A stretch of DNA of 64,000 nucleotides from Streptomyces sp. NBC_00536 (GTDB lineage Bacteria > Actinomycetota > Actinomycetes > Streptomycetales > Streptomycetaceae): assembly GCF_036346295.1 (NCBI RefSeq), contig NZ_CP107819.1:6696001-6760000 (forward strand). The letters are read 5' to 3'. Positions within the stretch are counted from its first letter, which is position 1. Every line of letters starts with the position of its first letter. The position numbers were made by a program, and so were the translations under genes. Shown here in pieces: positions 1 through 8,894 of this stretch. The notes beneath the pieces were generated by a model. It was not told the origin of the DNA, did no database searches, and saw only the letters and a list, made by a program, of their open reading frames with translations.

Positions 1-1105
1 GGTAGTGGGCCAGGTCGTCGGTCGTCAGGTCCATCAGCGAGATCCCGGCGGTCCTGCGGAACACCTCGATCTCGACGGCTTCGGCGAACTGCTCGGTCCG
101 GCTGGTCATGAGGAGCGGCAGCGCGCTCGCGTTGAGTTCGCGCAGGGCGAGGCCGAGGAGCCCGGGGGCGATCTCGTCGAACCCGTCGAGCACCGGCAGG
201 ATCCACCGGGCGTCCACCAGGGCGGCGGCCAGCGCCCCGCCGCCGGGCGCGGGCGCCGCGAGGTTCGGGTGGTCCCGCAGCAGCCGCTCGATCAGCCAGT
301 CGCGCAGGGTGGTGCCGGTCGGGTCCCACGATCCGATGCTGAAGACCACCGGTACGGGCTCGCCTTCGGCGCGCGTGCCCACGTAGTCGAGGACGAACCG
401 CAGGACCAGGACCGTCTTGCCGGAGCCGGCCCGGCCGAGCACGACCAGCCGCCCCGACCGCACGCGCCGGTAGACGGCGGCGATGTCGGCCAGCCCGCCG
501 TCCAGCGCCTCATCGGGGGAGCCGTCCGGCCCGCCGTGGATGTTGTCCCAGTGGTCCAGCAGCCGTTCGGGCGCCGACCGGAACCGCACGGGCAGCGGGA
601 ACGGGTCGTGGACGCGGCGCTGTTCCTCCTCGCGGACGCAGCGGCCGTACACGTCGTGGGCCAGCACCCCGGCGACCCCGGCCAGGGCGTCCCCGTCCGG
701 CGACCCCGGCCGCGCCGGCGGGGGTACGGGCAGGGGTACGGGTACGGGCGCACGCGCCGCCGGTACGGGAACGCCCGGCGCGGCCACGGGCCCGGGCACC
801 GCGGGGTCGGCCCGCGCGGGGTCGGCCCCCGCGGGATCGGCCCCCGCCACCGGGCCCGGGCCCTGCCGGGCCGCCATCAGCTCCGCCCAGACCTGTTCGC
901 GGTCGCGCCGCAGCGCGTCGGCCAGCGCGTGCGCGGCCCGCTTCACCGTTCCCATCCGCGCATCGGTCGGCGTACCGGTCTCCAGCCGGTGGATGGTCCG
1001 CACCCCCAGCCGGGACCGCTCGGCCAGCTGCTCCTGCGTCAGTCCCGCTTCGAGCCGCAGTCCGCGGAGCAATGCGCCCAGCCGGCCGGTCACTTGATCT
1101 TCCAT
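1..1105 (-). CDS. HTH-NACHT-type STAND NTPase, partial (C-terminus beyond left edge)
   Basis: The reading frame starts at an ATG at 1105 and stays open to the window edge, so only about 368 N-terminal residues are seen. Residues 5-60 form an XRE-type helix-turn-helix (LTQEQLAERS, then VRTIHRLETG). A proline/alanine/glycine linker follows at roughly 85-145. Residues near 225 hold a P-loop (GRAGSGKT), and residues near 305 hold a Walker B-like segment (LPVLDGFDE). That order matches NACHT/STAND signalling ATPases, which are ligand-gated switches; in actinobacteria they are fused to DNA-binding heads and in some lineages take part in anti-phage defence. The sensor or repeat domain lies off the edge, so the biological role cannot be assigned. 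Confidence 0.8.
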   Translation of the reverse strand, partial: MEDQVTGRLGALLRGLRLEAGLTQEQLAERSRLGVRTIHRLETGTPTDARMGTVKRAAHALADALRRDREQVWAELMAARQGPGPVAGADPAGADPARADPAVPGPVAAPGVPVPAARAPVPVPLPVPPPARPGSPDGDALAGVAGVLAHDVYGRCVREEEQRRVHDPFPLPVRFRSAPERLLDHWDNIHGGPDGSPDEALDGGLADIAAVYRRVRSGRLVVLGRAGSGKTVLVLRFVLDYVGTRAEGEPVPVVFSIGSWDPTGTTLRDWLIERLLRDHPNLAAPAPGGGALAAALVDARWILPVLDGFDEIAPGLLGLALRELNASALPLLMTSRTEQFAEAVEIEVFRRTAGISLMDLTTDDLAHY

Positions 1106-1269
1106 CCGTGTCAGATGTCCGGCCGGATCACCGGCAAAACGCCTGGTGCGGGCGATCGGCCAGATATGGCCGGTCGTTGGCATGGTCCGCCGACCAGCGC
1201 CGACTCCACGATGAGTGCCGGTCGCCGCACCGACGCGGCGCCCCACCCGTACCGAGGGAGCCGACCGGA

Positions 1270-2046
1270 ATGTCCACCACCAAGCGGCAGACGCTCGCCC
1301 GCCGTCTCAAGTCAGTCCTCGCCTCGACGGCCCTGGTGCTCGCCGCCGCGGCCGTCGCACCGGCCGCCGCGCACGCCGAACCGGCGGCGCACCACTACTA
1401 CATCGAGATCGGCGGCACCGGAGCGGCCGCGGACGAACCCGAATGCACCACGAGCTTCCAGGCCGCGAACGAGCACCTGAACGGCGGCATCGCGGTTCCC
1501 GTCTGCTACGTGGCCAGCGGCGGCCCGTTCGTCGGCAGCCACAACGAGCAGCCCGCCCCGTTCGCGCCGAGCTTCGGCGACAGCGTGAACCAGGGCTACT
1601 GGAACGCCCGGGCCGCACTGGAGAGCACCTACCGCGCGGACCCCACGGCGACCTTCACGATCGCGGGCTACTCCCAGGGCGCCTGGGTCGGCGACCTGCT
1701 CCTCCAGACGATCGCCGCCAACGGCACCGAGGTGCCCCGTTCACAGGTCGACGGCATGCTCTACTCCGACCCGATGCAGCCCGGCACCGGCTTCTGGCAT
1801 CTGGTGCCCGAGGGGACCCTCATTCCGTTCGTGGCGTATTCGCCCGGTACCGGCCCGGAGGAGTTCACCGGCGTCCCGGTCCAGCGCCACTGCATCCAGA
1901 CCGACGGCGTGTGCGACGCGACCTCCCTGGACTCCTTCCCCGGCTTCCTCCAGCAGCACCCGCGGTACTTCCAGGAAGGCAGCATCATCGAGACCACCCT
2001 CGCGAACCACGGCAGCAGCGGCACCGTCTGGTACCCGGCGGCCTGA
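1270..2046 (+). CDS. Secreted PE-PPE / cutinase-like alpha/beta-hydrolase
   Basis: This is a 258-residue protein starting at ATG 1270, with a GAGGGA ribosome binding site about 10 bases upstream. The first 37 residues are a Sec signal peptide: a Lys/Arg-rich start, an Ala/Val/Leu core and an AHA-E cleavage region. The mature part carries the nucleophile elbow GYSQGA with Ser135, the signature of cutinases and of the PE-PPE hydrolase domain found in mycobacterial and Streptomyces serine esterases. A C-terminal His near the NHGSSG segment could complete the triad. It is likely an exported esterase or lipase; the substrate is unknown. It has its own 164-base upstream region and is divergent from the NTPase gene. 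Confidence 0.75.
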   Translation: MSTTKRQTLARRLKSVLASTALVLAAAAVAPAAAHAEPAAHHYYIEIGGTGAAADEPECTTSFQAANEHLNGGIAVPVCYVASGGPFVGSHNEQPAPFAPSFGDSVNQGYWNARAALESTYRADPTATFTIAGYSQGAWVGDLLLQTIAANGTEVPRSQVDGMLYSDPMQPGTGFWHLVPEGTLIPFVAYSPGTGPEEFTGVPVQRHCIQTDGVCDATSLDSFPGFLQQHPRYFQEGSIIETTLANHGSSGTVWYPAA

Positions 2047-2121
2047 CCGGAACGACCTGATCCGGACGATCCGGACGGTCCGGAGCACGGCGGTGTCAGT
2101 GCCCGCGCCTATGGTTCGGGG

Positions 2122-2691
2122 ATGACCACACGGACGTACGCCGCCCTGCTGCGCGGCATCAATGTCGGCGGGCACAAGAAGGTCCCGATGGCCGAGCTGC
2201 GCCAGGTCCTGGCGGGGCTCGGCCACACGGATGTCCAGACCTACCTGCAGAGCGGCAACGCCGTCTTCACCACGGACCGGACCGCGTCCGAAGACGTCCT
2301 CGCCCGCGAGCTGGAGGCGGCCATCGAGGGCCACTTCGGCTTCCGCGTCCCCTGCCTGGTGGTCGACGGCGCGCACCTGCGGGCCGTGGCCGCCGCCTGC
2401 CCCTTCCCCGCCGCCACCCTGGAGGGCAAGCAGCTGCACGTCACCTTCACGTCCGAGCAGCCCGCGGCGGAACGCTTCGCCGCGCTCGACGAAGACGCCT
2501 TCCTCCCGGAGGAGTTCCGGGTCGGCGACCGGGTGATCTACCTCTACGCCCCCGAGGGCCTCGGCCGTTCGAAGCTGGGCGAGGCACTGGCCCGCCCGGC
2601 CGTGGTCAAGGGTCTCGACGTCACCACCCGCAACTGGAACACGGTCGCCAAACTCGTCGAACTCACCGCCGAGCACCCACCGGAAGGCTAG
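2122..2691 (+). CDS. DUF1697 family protein
   Basis: The 189-residue protein begins TYAALLRGINVGGHKKVPM, the N-terminal signature of the DUF1697 family, and contains the family's LQSGNAVF motif near residue 50. It is full length for the family and has no signal peptide or membrane segment, so it is expected to be cytoplasmic. No biochemical function is established for DUF1697 proteins. Its TAG stop lies in a CTAG that also supplies the stop of the convergent aldo/keto reductase gene, so the two coding regions overlap by four bases tail to tail. Confidence 0.85.
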   Translation: MTTRTYAALLRGINVGGHKKVPMAELRQVLAGLGHTDVQTYLQSGNAVFTTDRTASEDVLARELEAAIEGHFGFRVPCLVVDGAHLRAVAAACPFPAATLEGKQLHVTFTSEQPAAERFAALDEDAFLPEEFRVGDRVIYLYAPEGLGRSKLGEALARPAVVKGLDVTTRNWNTVAKLVELTAEHPPEG

Positions 2692-3536
2692 GCGGCGAGC
2701 GCGTCCAGCAGGGCCAGCTCCGCCGGGGACAGCTCGATCGCGGCCGCGTCCAGGTTCTCCGCCAGGTGTACGGGCGACCCCGTGCCCGGCGTCGGGCACA
2801 GCACCGGCGAGCGGTGCAGCAGCCAGGCCAGGGCGATCTGCCCCGGCCCGGCCCCGTGCGCGGCGGCCACCGCCGCCAGTGCCGCCGACCCGTCGCGGGT
2901 CAGCGCACCGCTGCCCAGCGGGTAGTAGGGGAGGAAGGCGATCCCCTCGGCCTCGCACAGCGCGAGCAGCGGCGCGGCCGAACGGTCCAGCAGGTGGAAG
3001 GCGTTCTGGACGGAGGCCACCGGCTCCGATTCCAGGGCCAGCGCCAGCTGGTCGGCGCTCACGCTGTCCAGGCCGATGTGCCGGATCTTGCCCTCCGCGC
3101 GCAACTGCGCCAGTACGCCCAGCTGTTCGGCCTCCGGCAGTGCCGGATCGAAGCGGTGCAGCTGGTAGAGGTCGATCCGGTCCACCCGCAGCCGCCGCAG
3201 ACTCGCCTCGCACGCCGCCCGCAACTGCTCCGGCCGCCCCGCGACGTGCCACTCGTCGGGGCCCGTGCGCACCACCCCGCCCTTCGTGGCGATGACCAGG
3301 CCGTCGGCGTACGGGTACAGGGCCTCCGCGATCAGCTCCTCGGCCAGATCCGGGCCGTAGTTGTCGGCGGTGTCGATGAGGCCGACCCCGCGCTCCACCG
3401 CCGTGCGCAGCAGCGCCCGTGCCTGCTCCCGGTCCCCGCGCGGCCCCCAGTACCCGGGGCCGACCAGGCCGCCCGTACCGAAGCCGAGCCGGCGCACCGG
3501 CAGGTCCCCACCCAGACTGAACACCGTGTCCACCAT
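2688..3536 (-). CDS. Aldo/keto reductase
   Basis: This is a 282-residue TIM-barrel NAD(P)H-dependent oxidoreductase. The catalytic tetrad of the family is visible: Asp and Tyr in LIDTADNYG, Lys in ATKGGV, and His in LYQLHRFD. The length is normal for the short AKR clade that reduces aldehydes and ketones. The C-terminal CPTPGTGSPVHLAENL segment is the usual NADPH-binding end of the barrel. The substrate cannot be told from sequence. The gene is divergent from ketopantoate reductase with about 44 bases between starts, so the two probably share a compact bidirectional promoter. Confidence 0.88.
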   Translation of the reverse strand: MVDTVFSLGGDLPVRRLGFGTGGLVGPGYWGPRGDREQARALLRTAVERGVGLIDTADNYGPDLAEELIAEALYPYADGLVIATKGGVVRTGPDEWHVAGRPEQLRAACEASLRRLRVDRIDLYQLHRFDPALPEAEQLGVLAQLRAEGKIRHIGLDSVSADQLALALESEPVASVQNAFHLLDRSAAPLLALCEAEGIAFLPYYPLGSGALTRDGSAALAAVAAAHGAGPGQIALAWLLHRSPVLCPTPGTGSPVHLAENLDAAAIELSPAELALLDALAA

Positions 3537-3580
3537 GCCCCGACCGTAACGCAGTACACGTGGTGTGCCAGGCTCGCCCC

Positions 3581-4582
3581 ATGCGTTACATCATCATCGG
3601 AGCGGGCGCCATCGGGGCCACCATCGGCGGACGTCTCGCGGAGGCGGGCGGCGAGGCCGTCCTCGTCGCCCGCGGCCCGCACGCGGAGGCCCTGCGCGCG
3701 GACGGCCTGCGGCTCACCACCGCCGACGGCACCCGCGTCCACCGGCTGCCCGTGGTCACCGGACCGGAGGAACTCGGCGAGCTGCGCCCCGACGACGTCC
3801 TGCTGCTGGCCGTCAAGACCCAGGACGCCATCGCCGCCCTCGACGCGTGGGGCGACGCGGAGGTCACCGGCGGCGGCACCGCCGCCCAGCGGCTGCCGCT
3901 GGTCTGCGCGCAGAACGGCGTGGAGAGCGAGCGCCTCGCGCTGCGCCGCTTCGACCGGGTCTACGGACTGTGCGTCTGGCTGCCCGCCAGCTTCCTGGAG
4001 CCCGGCGCGGTCTCCGCCCTCGGCAGCCCGCACACCGGGATCCTGCACCTGGGCCGGGCCGCGGGCGGCGCGGACGCGCGCGCCCGGCGGATCGGCGCCG
4101 ACCTGGAGCGGGCCGGGTTCGAGACGGTGGTCACCGAGGACGTGATGCGCTGGAAGTACGCGAAGCTGCTCGGCAACCTCGGCAACGCGATCCAGGCCAC
4201 CACCGGCCCCGAGCCGGACCCCGCCAAGGCCGCGCTGCTGCTGCGGGCGGTCCGCGAGGCCAAGGCGGCCTTCGCGGCGGCCGGGATCGGCTACGCCTCG
4301 GCCGCCGAGGAGTCGGCGGCGCGCGACGGCAAGGCCGTGCAGCCGCCCGGTGTGCGCGGCGGCTCGTCCTGGCAGAGCCTGCGCCGCGGCACCGGCAGCA
4401 TCGAAGCGGACTACCTCAACGGGGAGATCTCCCTGCTGGGGCGGCTGCACGGGATCCCGACCCCGGTCAACGACGTGCTGCGCCGCGCCTCCAACATCTT
4501 CGCCCGCGAGAGCCTGCCCCCGGGCGCCATGGGCATCGGCGACCTCACCGCCCTCGCCGACGAGGCGGAGGCCCGCGCGTGA
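3581..4582 (+). CDS. 2-dehydropantoate 2-reductase family protein (ApbA/PanE)
   Basis: A 333-residue protein starting at ATG 3581; the track's upstream in-frame codons lack a good ribosome site. It opens with a Rossmann dinucleotide-binding motif, IIGAGAIGATIGGRLAE, as expected of ketopantoate reductases, which reduce 2-dehydropantoate to pantoate with NADPH on the coenzyme A pathway. The conserved Lys-containing segment RWKYAKLLGNLGNA lies near residues 190-203, and the C-terminal helical domain carries EADYLNGEI. The family contains many paralogues of unknown substrate, so panE identity is not certain. Its TGA overlaps the GTG start of the downstream HAD gene by four bases, indicating translational coupling. 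Confidence 0.8.
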   Translation: MRYIIIGAGAIGATIGGRLAEAGGEAVLVARGPHAEALRADGLRLTTADGTRVHRLPVVTGPEELGELRPDDVLLLAVKTQDAIAALDAWGDAEVTGGGTAAQRLPLVCAQNGVESERLALRRFDRVYGLCVWLPASFLEPGAVSALGSPHTGILHLGRAAGGADARARRIGADLERAGFETVVTEDVMRWKYAKLLGNLGNAIQATTGPEPDPAKAALLLRAVREAKAAFAAAGIGYASAAEESAARDGKAVQPPGVRGGSSWQSLRRGTGSIEADYLNGEISLLGRLHGIPTPVNDVLRRASNIFARESLPPGAMGIGDLTALADEAEARA

Positions 4583-5271
4583 GCCCGTACGTCCTGTTCG
4601 ACGTGGACGGCACCCTGATCGACGCCGTGGCCAACCAGCGCCGCGTCTGGGCCACTTGGGCCGAGCGGTACGGGCTGGACCCGGCCGAGGTGTACCGGGT
4701 CGCGCTGCGCACCCGCCCCACCGAGACCTTCGCGGAACTCCTCCCGGACCACGACCCGCAGGCCTGCCTGGCCCTGCTGCACGAGCTGGAGGACGAGGAC
4801 GTACGGACCGGGGTCTACGGAGCCTTCGACGGCGCGGCGGACCTGCTGAAGGCGCTCGCGCCGGACTCCTGGGCGCTGGTGACCTCGAACTACGCGCACC
4901 GGGTGCGCGGCCGCTTCGAGCGGACCGGCCTGCCGCTGCCCCGGGTGCTCGTGGACGCCGCCGCGGTGGCCGAGGGCAAGCCCGCACCGGCGCCCTACCT
5001 GCGCGCCGCCGAGCTGCTCGGCGCGGACCCGGGGGACTGCCTGGTGGTCGAGGACGCCCCCTCGGGCGTGCGCTCGGGCCTGGCAGCCGGAATGACGGTC
5101 TGGGGGGTCAACACCCCGGCTCCGGTGGACGGCGTGCACCGGCACTTCACCACCCTCGCCGAAGCGGCGCCGGAGATCCTAGCGCTCGCCTTCGCGCGCG
5201 GCGCGGCTCAGGCGGACAGTACCCGGGACCGGGCCGGGATCCGGGCCGGGGCGAGCGACGCCGCGTCGTAG
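4579..5271 (+). CDS. HAD-superfamily hydrolase
   Basis: A 230-residue protein starting with GTG inside a GTGA overlap with the preceding gene. HAD motif I is FDVDGTLID near the N-terminus, motif II is LVTSNYA, motif III is the Lys of EGKPAPAPY, and motif IV is VVEDAPSGVRSG. The helical cap between motifs I and II resembles phosphoglycolate phosphatase/beta-phosphoglucomutase-type enzymes (subfamily IA). It is likely a small-molecule phosphatase in the cytoplasm. The last 64 bases overlap the 3' end of the convergent CbiX gene, so its final roughly 20 residues are antisense to that gene's end. Confidence 0.85.
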   Translation: MSPYVLFDVDGTLIDAVANQRRVWATWAERYGLDPAEVYRVALRTRPTETFAELLPDHDPQACLALLHELEDEDVRTGVYGAFDGAADLLKALAPDSWALVTSNYAHRVRGRFERTGLPLPRVLVDAAAVAEGKPAPAPYLRAAELLGADPGDCLVVEDAPSGVRSGLAAGMTVWGVNTPAPVDGVHRHFTTLAEAAPEILALAFARGAAQADSTRDRAGIRAGASDAAS

Positions 5272-5975
5272 CGGCTCAGCAGCAGCCGGGCCACCTCGGG
5301 GGCGGCGCCGAGCACCTCGGCCACCAGGTCCGCCCCGGCGGCCGCGGCGCCCGCCGCGATCCGGTCCGGCAGCCGCCCGGGGGCCAGCACGTACGGGGCC
5401 ACCACCACGCGCCGGGCGCCCTCGGCGCGCAGCGCCCGTACGGCGTCTTCCGTACGGGGCAGTGCCGCGGAGGCGAACGCGGGCCGCACGGCGCACCAAC
5501 CGGTGTGCCGCCACTCCCGCGCGATTTCAGCGATCACCGCGATCGCCTCCGGGTCTGAGGAACCGGCGGACGCGAGCACCACGCCGGTGGTCGGACGGTC
5601 GGCCGGACGCAGGCCGGCCTCCGCGAGCCGGCGCTCCAGGGCGCCGGTCAGCAGGGGCGAGGGGCCGAGTACGTCGGCCACCCGCACGGACAGGCCGGGC
5701 AGCGCGGCCCGGGAACGCTCCAGCACCGCGGGCACGTCCGCCTTCGCGTGGAAGGCGCGGGTCAGGAGCAGGGGGAGGGCGACCACGTCCCGCACCCCGT
5801 CCGCGTACAGGGCCGAGAGGACCTGGGGGACGGACGGGGCGTTGAAGTCGAGGAACGCGGTCTCCACCCGCAGCCCGGGCCGCAGCGCCCGCACCCGCCC
5901 GGTGAGGGCGTGCACGGTCGCCGCGTGCCGCGGGTCGCGGCTGCCGTGGGCGATGACCAGCAGAACGGGACGCAC
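5208..5975 (-). CDS. Sirohydrochlorin chelatase (CbiX/SirB type)
   Basis: A 255-residue protein with two CbiX-type halves. The N-terminal metal-ligand histidine is in VIAHGSRDP, and the second half starts near VVLASAGSSDPEA. It inserts a divalent metal (Fe2+ for siroheme) into sirohydrochlorin. As the last gene of the sulfur operon, 7 bases after ssuC, it most likely makes the siroheme needed by the sulfite reductase encoded first in the operon. The length fits long actinobacterial CbiX proteins. A cobalt role in cobalamin synthesis is the alternative, but no cobalamin gene is present here. Confidence 0.85.
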   Translation of the reverse strand: MRPVLLVIAHGSRDPRHAATVHALTGRVRALRPGLRVETAFLDFNAPSVPQVLSALYADGVRDVVALPLLLTRAFHAKADVPAVLERSRAALPGLSVRVADVLGPSPLLTGALERRLAEAGLRPADRPTTGVVLASAGSSDPEAIAVIAEIAREWRHTGWCAVRPAFASAALPRTEDAVRALRAEGARRVVVAPYVLAPGRLPDRIAAGAAAAGADLVAEVLGAAPEVARLLLSRYDAASLAPARIPARSRVLSA

Positions 5976-5982
5976 GGCGCTG

Positions 5983-6894
5983 TCAGCTCTTGACCAGCAG
6001 ACCGCGGGTGCGCAGCACCCAGCGCTCCAGCGGGCTGAAGATGATCAGGTCGATGGCGATGCCGACGAGCAGGATCAGGATGATCGCGAGGAACACCCCG
6101 GGCATGTCGATGTTGTTGCGGCCGTTCTCCAGCAACTGGCCCAGGCCCAGGCCCAGGTCGGGCGAGGAGGCGATGATCTCGGCGGCCATCAGCGAGCGCC
6201 AGGAGAAGGCCCAGCCCTGCTTGAGACCGGCGAGGTAGCCGGGCAGCGAGGCCGGCATGACCACGTGCCAGGTGCCCTTGAGGCCGGTGGCGCCCAGGGT
6301 GCGTCCGGCCCGCAGGAACAGCGGCGGGATCTGGTCGTGGCCCGCGACGAGGCCGTTGGCGATCGAGGGCACCGCGCCGAGCAGGATGACCGCGTACATC
6401 ATCGAGTCGTTCAGGCCGAGCCAGATCACGGCGGGCGGCACCCAGGCCACCGACGGCAGGGACTGCAGACCCTGCAGGATCGGGCCGATCGCGGCGCGGA
6501 CGAACCGCACCCGGGCGACCAGCAGGCCGAGCGGCGTGCCGATGGCCAGGGCCAGCAGGAAGCCGAGCAGACCGCGCGACACGCTGGTCCAGATGACGTC
6601 CAGCAGGGTGCCCTTGAGCCACATCGCGGACAGGCCGTCCCACACCGCGGACGGCGAGGGCAGCTTGGTCGCGTCGGTGACGTGCGCGGAGACCAGGATC
6701 TGCCACACGGCGAGGACCAGGCCGACGGCGACGACCGGCGGCAGGACCTTCTTGACGAGGACCTCGCGGACCGGGGTGCGGTGGGTCTGCACCGCGTCGA
6801 GCGCGTCCAGTCCGGCCTCCAGGCCGGCCAGGTCGTCGCTCGTGGCCTTGGCCCCGGCCTTGGCGGCCGGTTCGGTGATCTCAGTGCTGGCCAT
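5983..6894 (-). CDS. ssuC: Sulfonate-type ABC transporter permease
   Basis: A 303-residue integral membrane protein of the BPD_transp_1 family. About six hydrophobic segments are visible, the first being VVAVGLVLAVWQILV. The permease EAA-like loop is GLKGTWHVVMPASLPGYLAGLKQGW. ATG 6894 is preferred over an upstream ATG (6912) because it limits overlap with ssuB to 14 bases. It forms the channel for aliphatic sulfonates or taurine with the ATPase and binding protein encoded just upstream. The location inside a sulfate-assimilation operon favours a sulfur substrate over nitrate or thiamine precursors, which use related permeases. Confidence 0.85.
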   Translation of the reverse strand: MASTEITEPAAKAGAKATSDDLAGLEAGLDALDAVQTHRTPVREVLVKKVLPPVVAVGLVLAVWQILVSAHVTDATKLPSPSAVWDGLSAMWLKGTLLDVIWTSVSRGLLGFLLALAIGTPLGLLVARVRFVRAAIGPILQGLQSLPSVAWVPPAVIWLGLNDSMMYAVILLGAVPSIANGLVAGHDQIPPLFLRAGRTLGATGLKGTWHVVMPASLPGYLAGLKQGWAFSWRSLMAAEIIASSPDLGLGLGQLLENGRNNIDMPGVFLAIILILLVGIAIDLIIFSPLERWVLRTRGLLVKS

Positions 6895-7690
6895 GGCGGC
6901 GGATCTCCCCACGCAGGTGTTCAGTGATCTCGACGGACAGCTCGGCGACGTCCGGGTCCTCGATGCGGCGCGGCTGCGGGATGCCGACGGTCCATTCCTT
7001 GGCGACCCGGCCGGGCCGCGAGGAGAGCAGGACCACGCGCTGCGCCAGCCGTACGGCCTCGCGGACGTTGTGCGTCACGAAGAGGACGGAAAGGCTCGTC
7101 TCTGCCCAGATGCGGGTCAGCTCGTTGTGCAGCACGTCGCGGGTGATGGCGTCCAGCGCCGCGAACGGCTCGTCCATCAGCAGCAGCCGGCTGTCCTGGG
7201 CCAGCGCCCGGGCGAGCGCCACGCGCTGGCGCATGCCGCCCGACAGCTCGTGGACGCGCTTGCCGTACGCGCCGCCGAGGCGGACCAGCTCCAGCAGCCG
7301 CTCCGCCTCCGGACGGCGCTCGGCCTTGGCCACCCCGCGCAGCCGCAGGGCGAGTTCGATGTTCTTGCCCGCGGTGAGCCACGGGAAGAGGGCGTGCTCC
7401 TGGAACATCAGGGCGGGCCGTCCGCCGGGGGTCTCGATCGACCCCGCGGACGGCGCGTCCAGCCCCGCGACCAGGTTGAGCAGGGTGGACTTACCGCACC
7501 CCGAGGCCCCCAGGATGGTGACGAACTCGCCGGGCGCGACATCGAGGCTGATGTCGTCCAGGACGAGCTGCGAACCGGCCGGGCCGGAGAAGGACTTCGA
7601 GACGTGCTCGATCCGCGCGGCGTGCGTCGCCGGCGTCGTCGCTGCGGTGTCCTCGGCAGCCTTGGCGAGCGTGGTGGCCATGGTCGTCAC
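6881..7690 (-). CDS. ssuB: Sulfonate-type ABC transporter ATP-binding protein
   Basis: A 269-residue ABC ATPase. Walker A is GASGCGKST, the Q-loop is MFQEHALFPW, the signature is LSGGMRQRVALARAL, Walker B is LLLMDEPFAALD, and the switch His is in VTHNVREA. This is the SsuB/TauB/NrtD subgroup energising uptake of sulfonates. The start at 7690 has a good GGAGG (gtcacctcctgg on the plus strand) 5-9 bases upstream. It is 40 bases downstream of ssuA and its 3' end overlaps ssuC by 14 bases, which points to one transcript and coupled translation. Confidence 0.88.
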   Translation of the reverse strand: MTTMATTLAKAAEDTAATTPATHAARIEHVSKSFSGPAGSQLVLDDISLDVAPGEFVTILGASGCGKSTLLNLVAGLDAPSAGSIETPGGRPALMFQEHALFPWLTAGKNIELALRLRGVAKAERRPEAERLLELVRLGGAYGKRVHELSGGMRQRVALARALAQDSRLLLMDEPFAALDAITRDVLHNELTRIWAETSLSVLFVTHNVREAVRLAQRVVLLSSRPGRVAKEWTVGIPQPRRIEDPDVAELSVEITEHLRGEIRRHGQH

Positions 7691-7730
7691 CTCCTGGGGA
7701 TCAAGGGGATCAACTGCGCTGACGGGGGAG

Positions 7731-8864
7731 TTACTTGGCGCCGAGACCGGCGTCGGAGACCTCGGGCTTGCCCGCGGCCTTGAGCACCTTGTTCAGGAGC
7801 GACAGGTCGTAGATGCCGGCCAGGTCGGGCTGCTCGATGAGCTTGGCCTTGACCGCCCAGTCGGACTCCGTCTTCAGCGTGCTCGCCAGCGGGTCGTCGG
7901 TGACCAGGATGCTGGGCCACGCCGGGTCGATGACGGCCGGCTCCAGCTCCTTGCCGCTCAGTGCCTTGAGCGCCGCGTTGGCGGAGGCCTTCGCCTTGTC
8001 CTGGTTGGCGTGGATCCACGCGTTCGTCTTCACCGTGCCACTCAGCACGGCCTCGACCACGTCCGGGTGCTCCTTGAGGAACTTCTGCGACACGACGACG
8101 TTCGTGATCACGAACTTGTTCTCCGGCCACAGCGAGCCCTCGTCGAGGAGGACCTTGCCGCCTTCGGTCACGAGCTTGGAGGCCGTCGGCTCCGGTACCC
8201 AGGCGCCGTCGATCGAACCCTGCTTGAAGGCGTCCGGGGTGACCTTGTTGTCCGTGCGGACGACGGAGACGTCACCCTTGCCGGACTCCGGGTCGACCTT
8301 CCAGCCCTTCTCGGCGATCCAGTTGAGGAACGCGACGTCCTGCGTGTTCCCCTTCTGCGGGGTGGCGATCTTCTTGCCCTTGAGGTCGTCCAGGGTCTTG
8401 ATCTTGTCCGGGTTCACGACCAGCTTCACGCCGCCGGAGGCGGAGCCGGAGATGATCCGCAGGTTGGTGCCCTTGGACTTCACGTACCCGTTGAGGGCCG
8501 GGGAGGGGCCGATGAACCCGATGTCGAGAGAGCCGCCGTTGAGGGCTTCGATCTCGGAGGGACCCGCGTTGAAGGTCTGCGGCTTGATCGTGGTGCCGTT
8601 CAGCTCCTTGGCGATCAGGCCTTCCTGGATGCCGACGAGCGCGGTGGCGTGCGTCAGGTTGGGGAAGTAGCCGATGCGGACCTCGGAGGCCGAGAGCTTC
8701 TTGGCGTCGGCCGGGGCCGCGCTCGCCTGCTTGTCGGCGGGCTTGTCCTTCGCGGCCTCGGAGCCGTAGCCGCAGGAGGCGAGCGCCCCGATCAGCAGGG
8801 GCAGGGCGGTGGCGGCGATGACGCCGTTGCGCAGGGTCTTACGGGTGGTACGGATGGCAGGCAC
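7731..8864 (-). CDS. ssuA: Sulfonate-type ABC transporter substrate-binding lipoprotein
   Basis: A 377-residue exported lipoprotein. The N-terminus has Arg/Lys, a hydrophobic core and the lipobox LASC with the lipidated Cys31. The mature domain is of the NMT1/SsuA type (EVRIGYFPNLTHATALVG, then a GGSLDIGFIG segment), which binds aliphatic sulfonates or taurine outside the membrane and delivers them to SsuBC. The RBS is the AGGTG-like stretch just before the ATG. Upstream lies a 30-residue ORF with a strong ribosome binding site, so expression may involve a short leader. Confidence 0.87.
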   Translation of the reverse strand: MPAIRTTRKTLRNGVIAATALPLLIGALASCGYGSEAAKDKPADKQASAAPADAKKLSASEVRIGYFPNLTHATALVGIQEGLIAKELNGTTIKPQTFNAGPSEIEALNGGSLDIGFIGPSPALNGYVKSKGTNLRIISGSASGGVKLVVNPDKIKTLDDLKGKKIATPQKGNTQDVAFLNWIAEKGWKVDPESGKGDVSVVRTDNKVTPDAFKQGSIDGAWVPEPTASKLVTEGGKVLLDEGSLWPENKFVITNVVVSQKFLKEHPDVVEAVLSGTVKTNAWIHANQDKAKASANAALKALSGKELEPAVIDPAWPSILVTDDPLASTLKTESDWAVKAKLIEQPDLAGIYDLSLLNKVLKAAGKPEVSDAGLGAK

Positions 8865-8894
8865 GGGAGGTGTTCCTCTCGTCGCGTCGTGGTC

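Noticed and set aside
1741..3582. A 613-codon minus-strand frame
   Set aside because: It overlaps the aldo/keto reductase in a different phase and the secreted hydrolase in antisense; its Gly/Arg/Ala-rich sequence has no domain.
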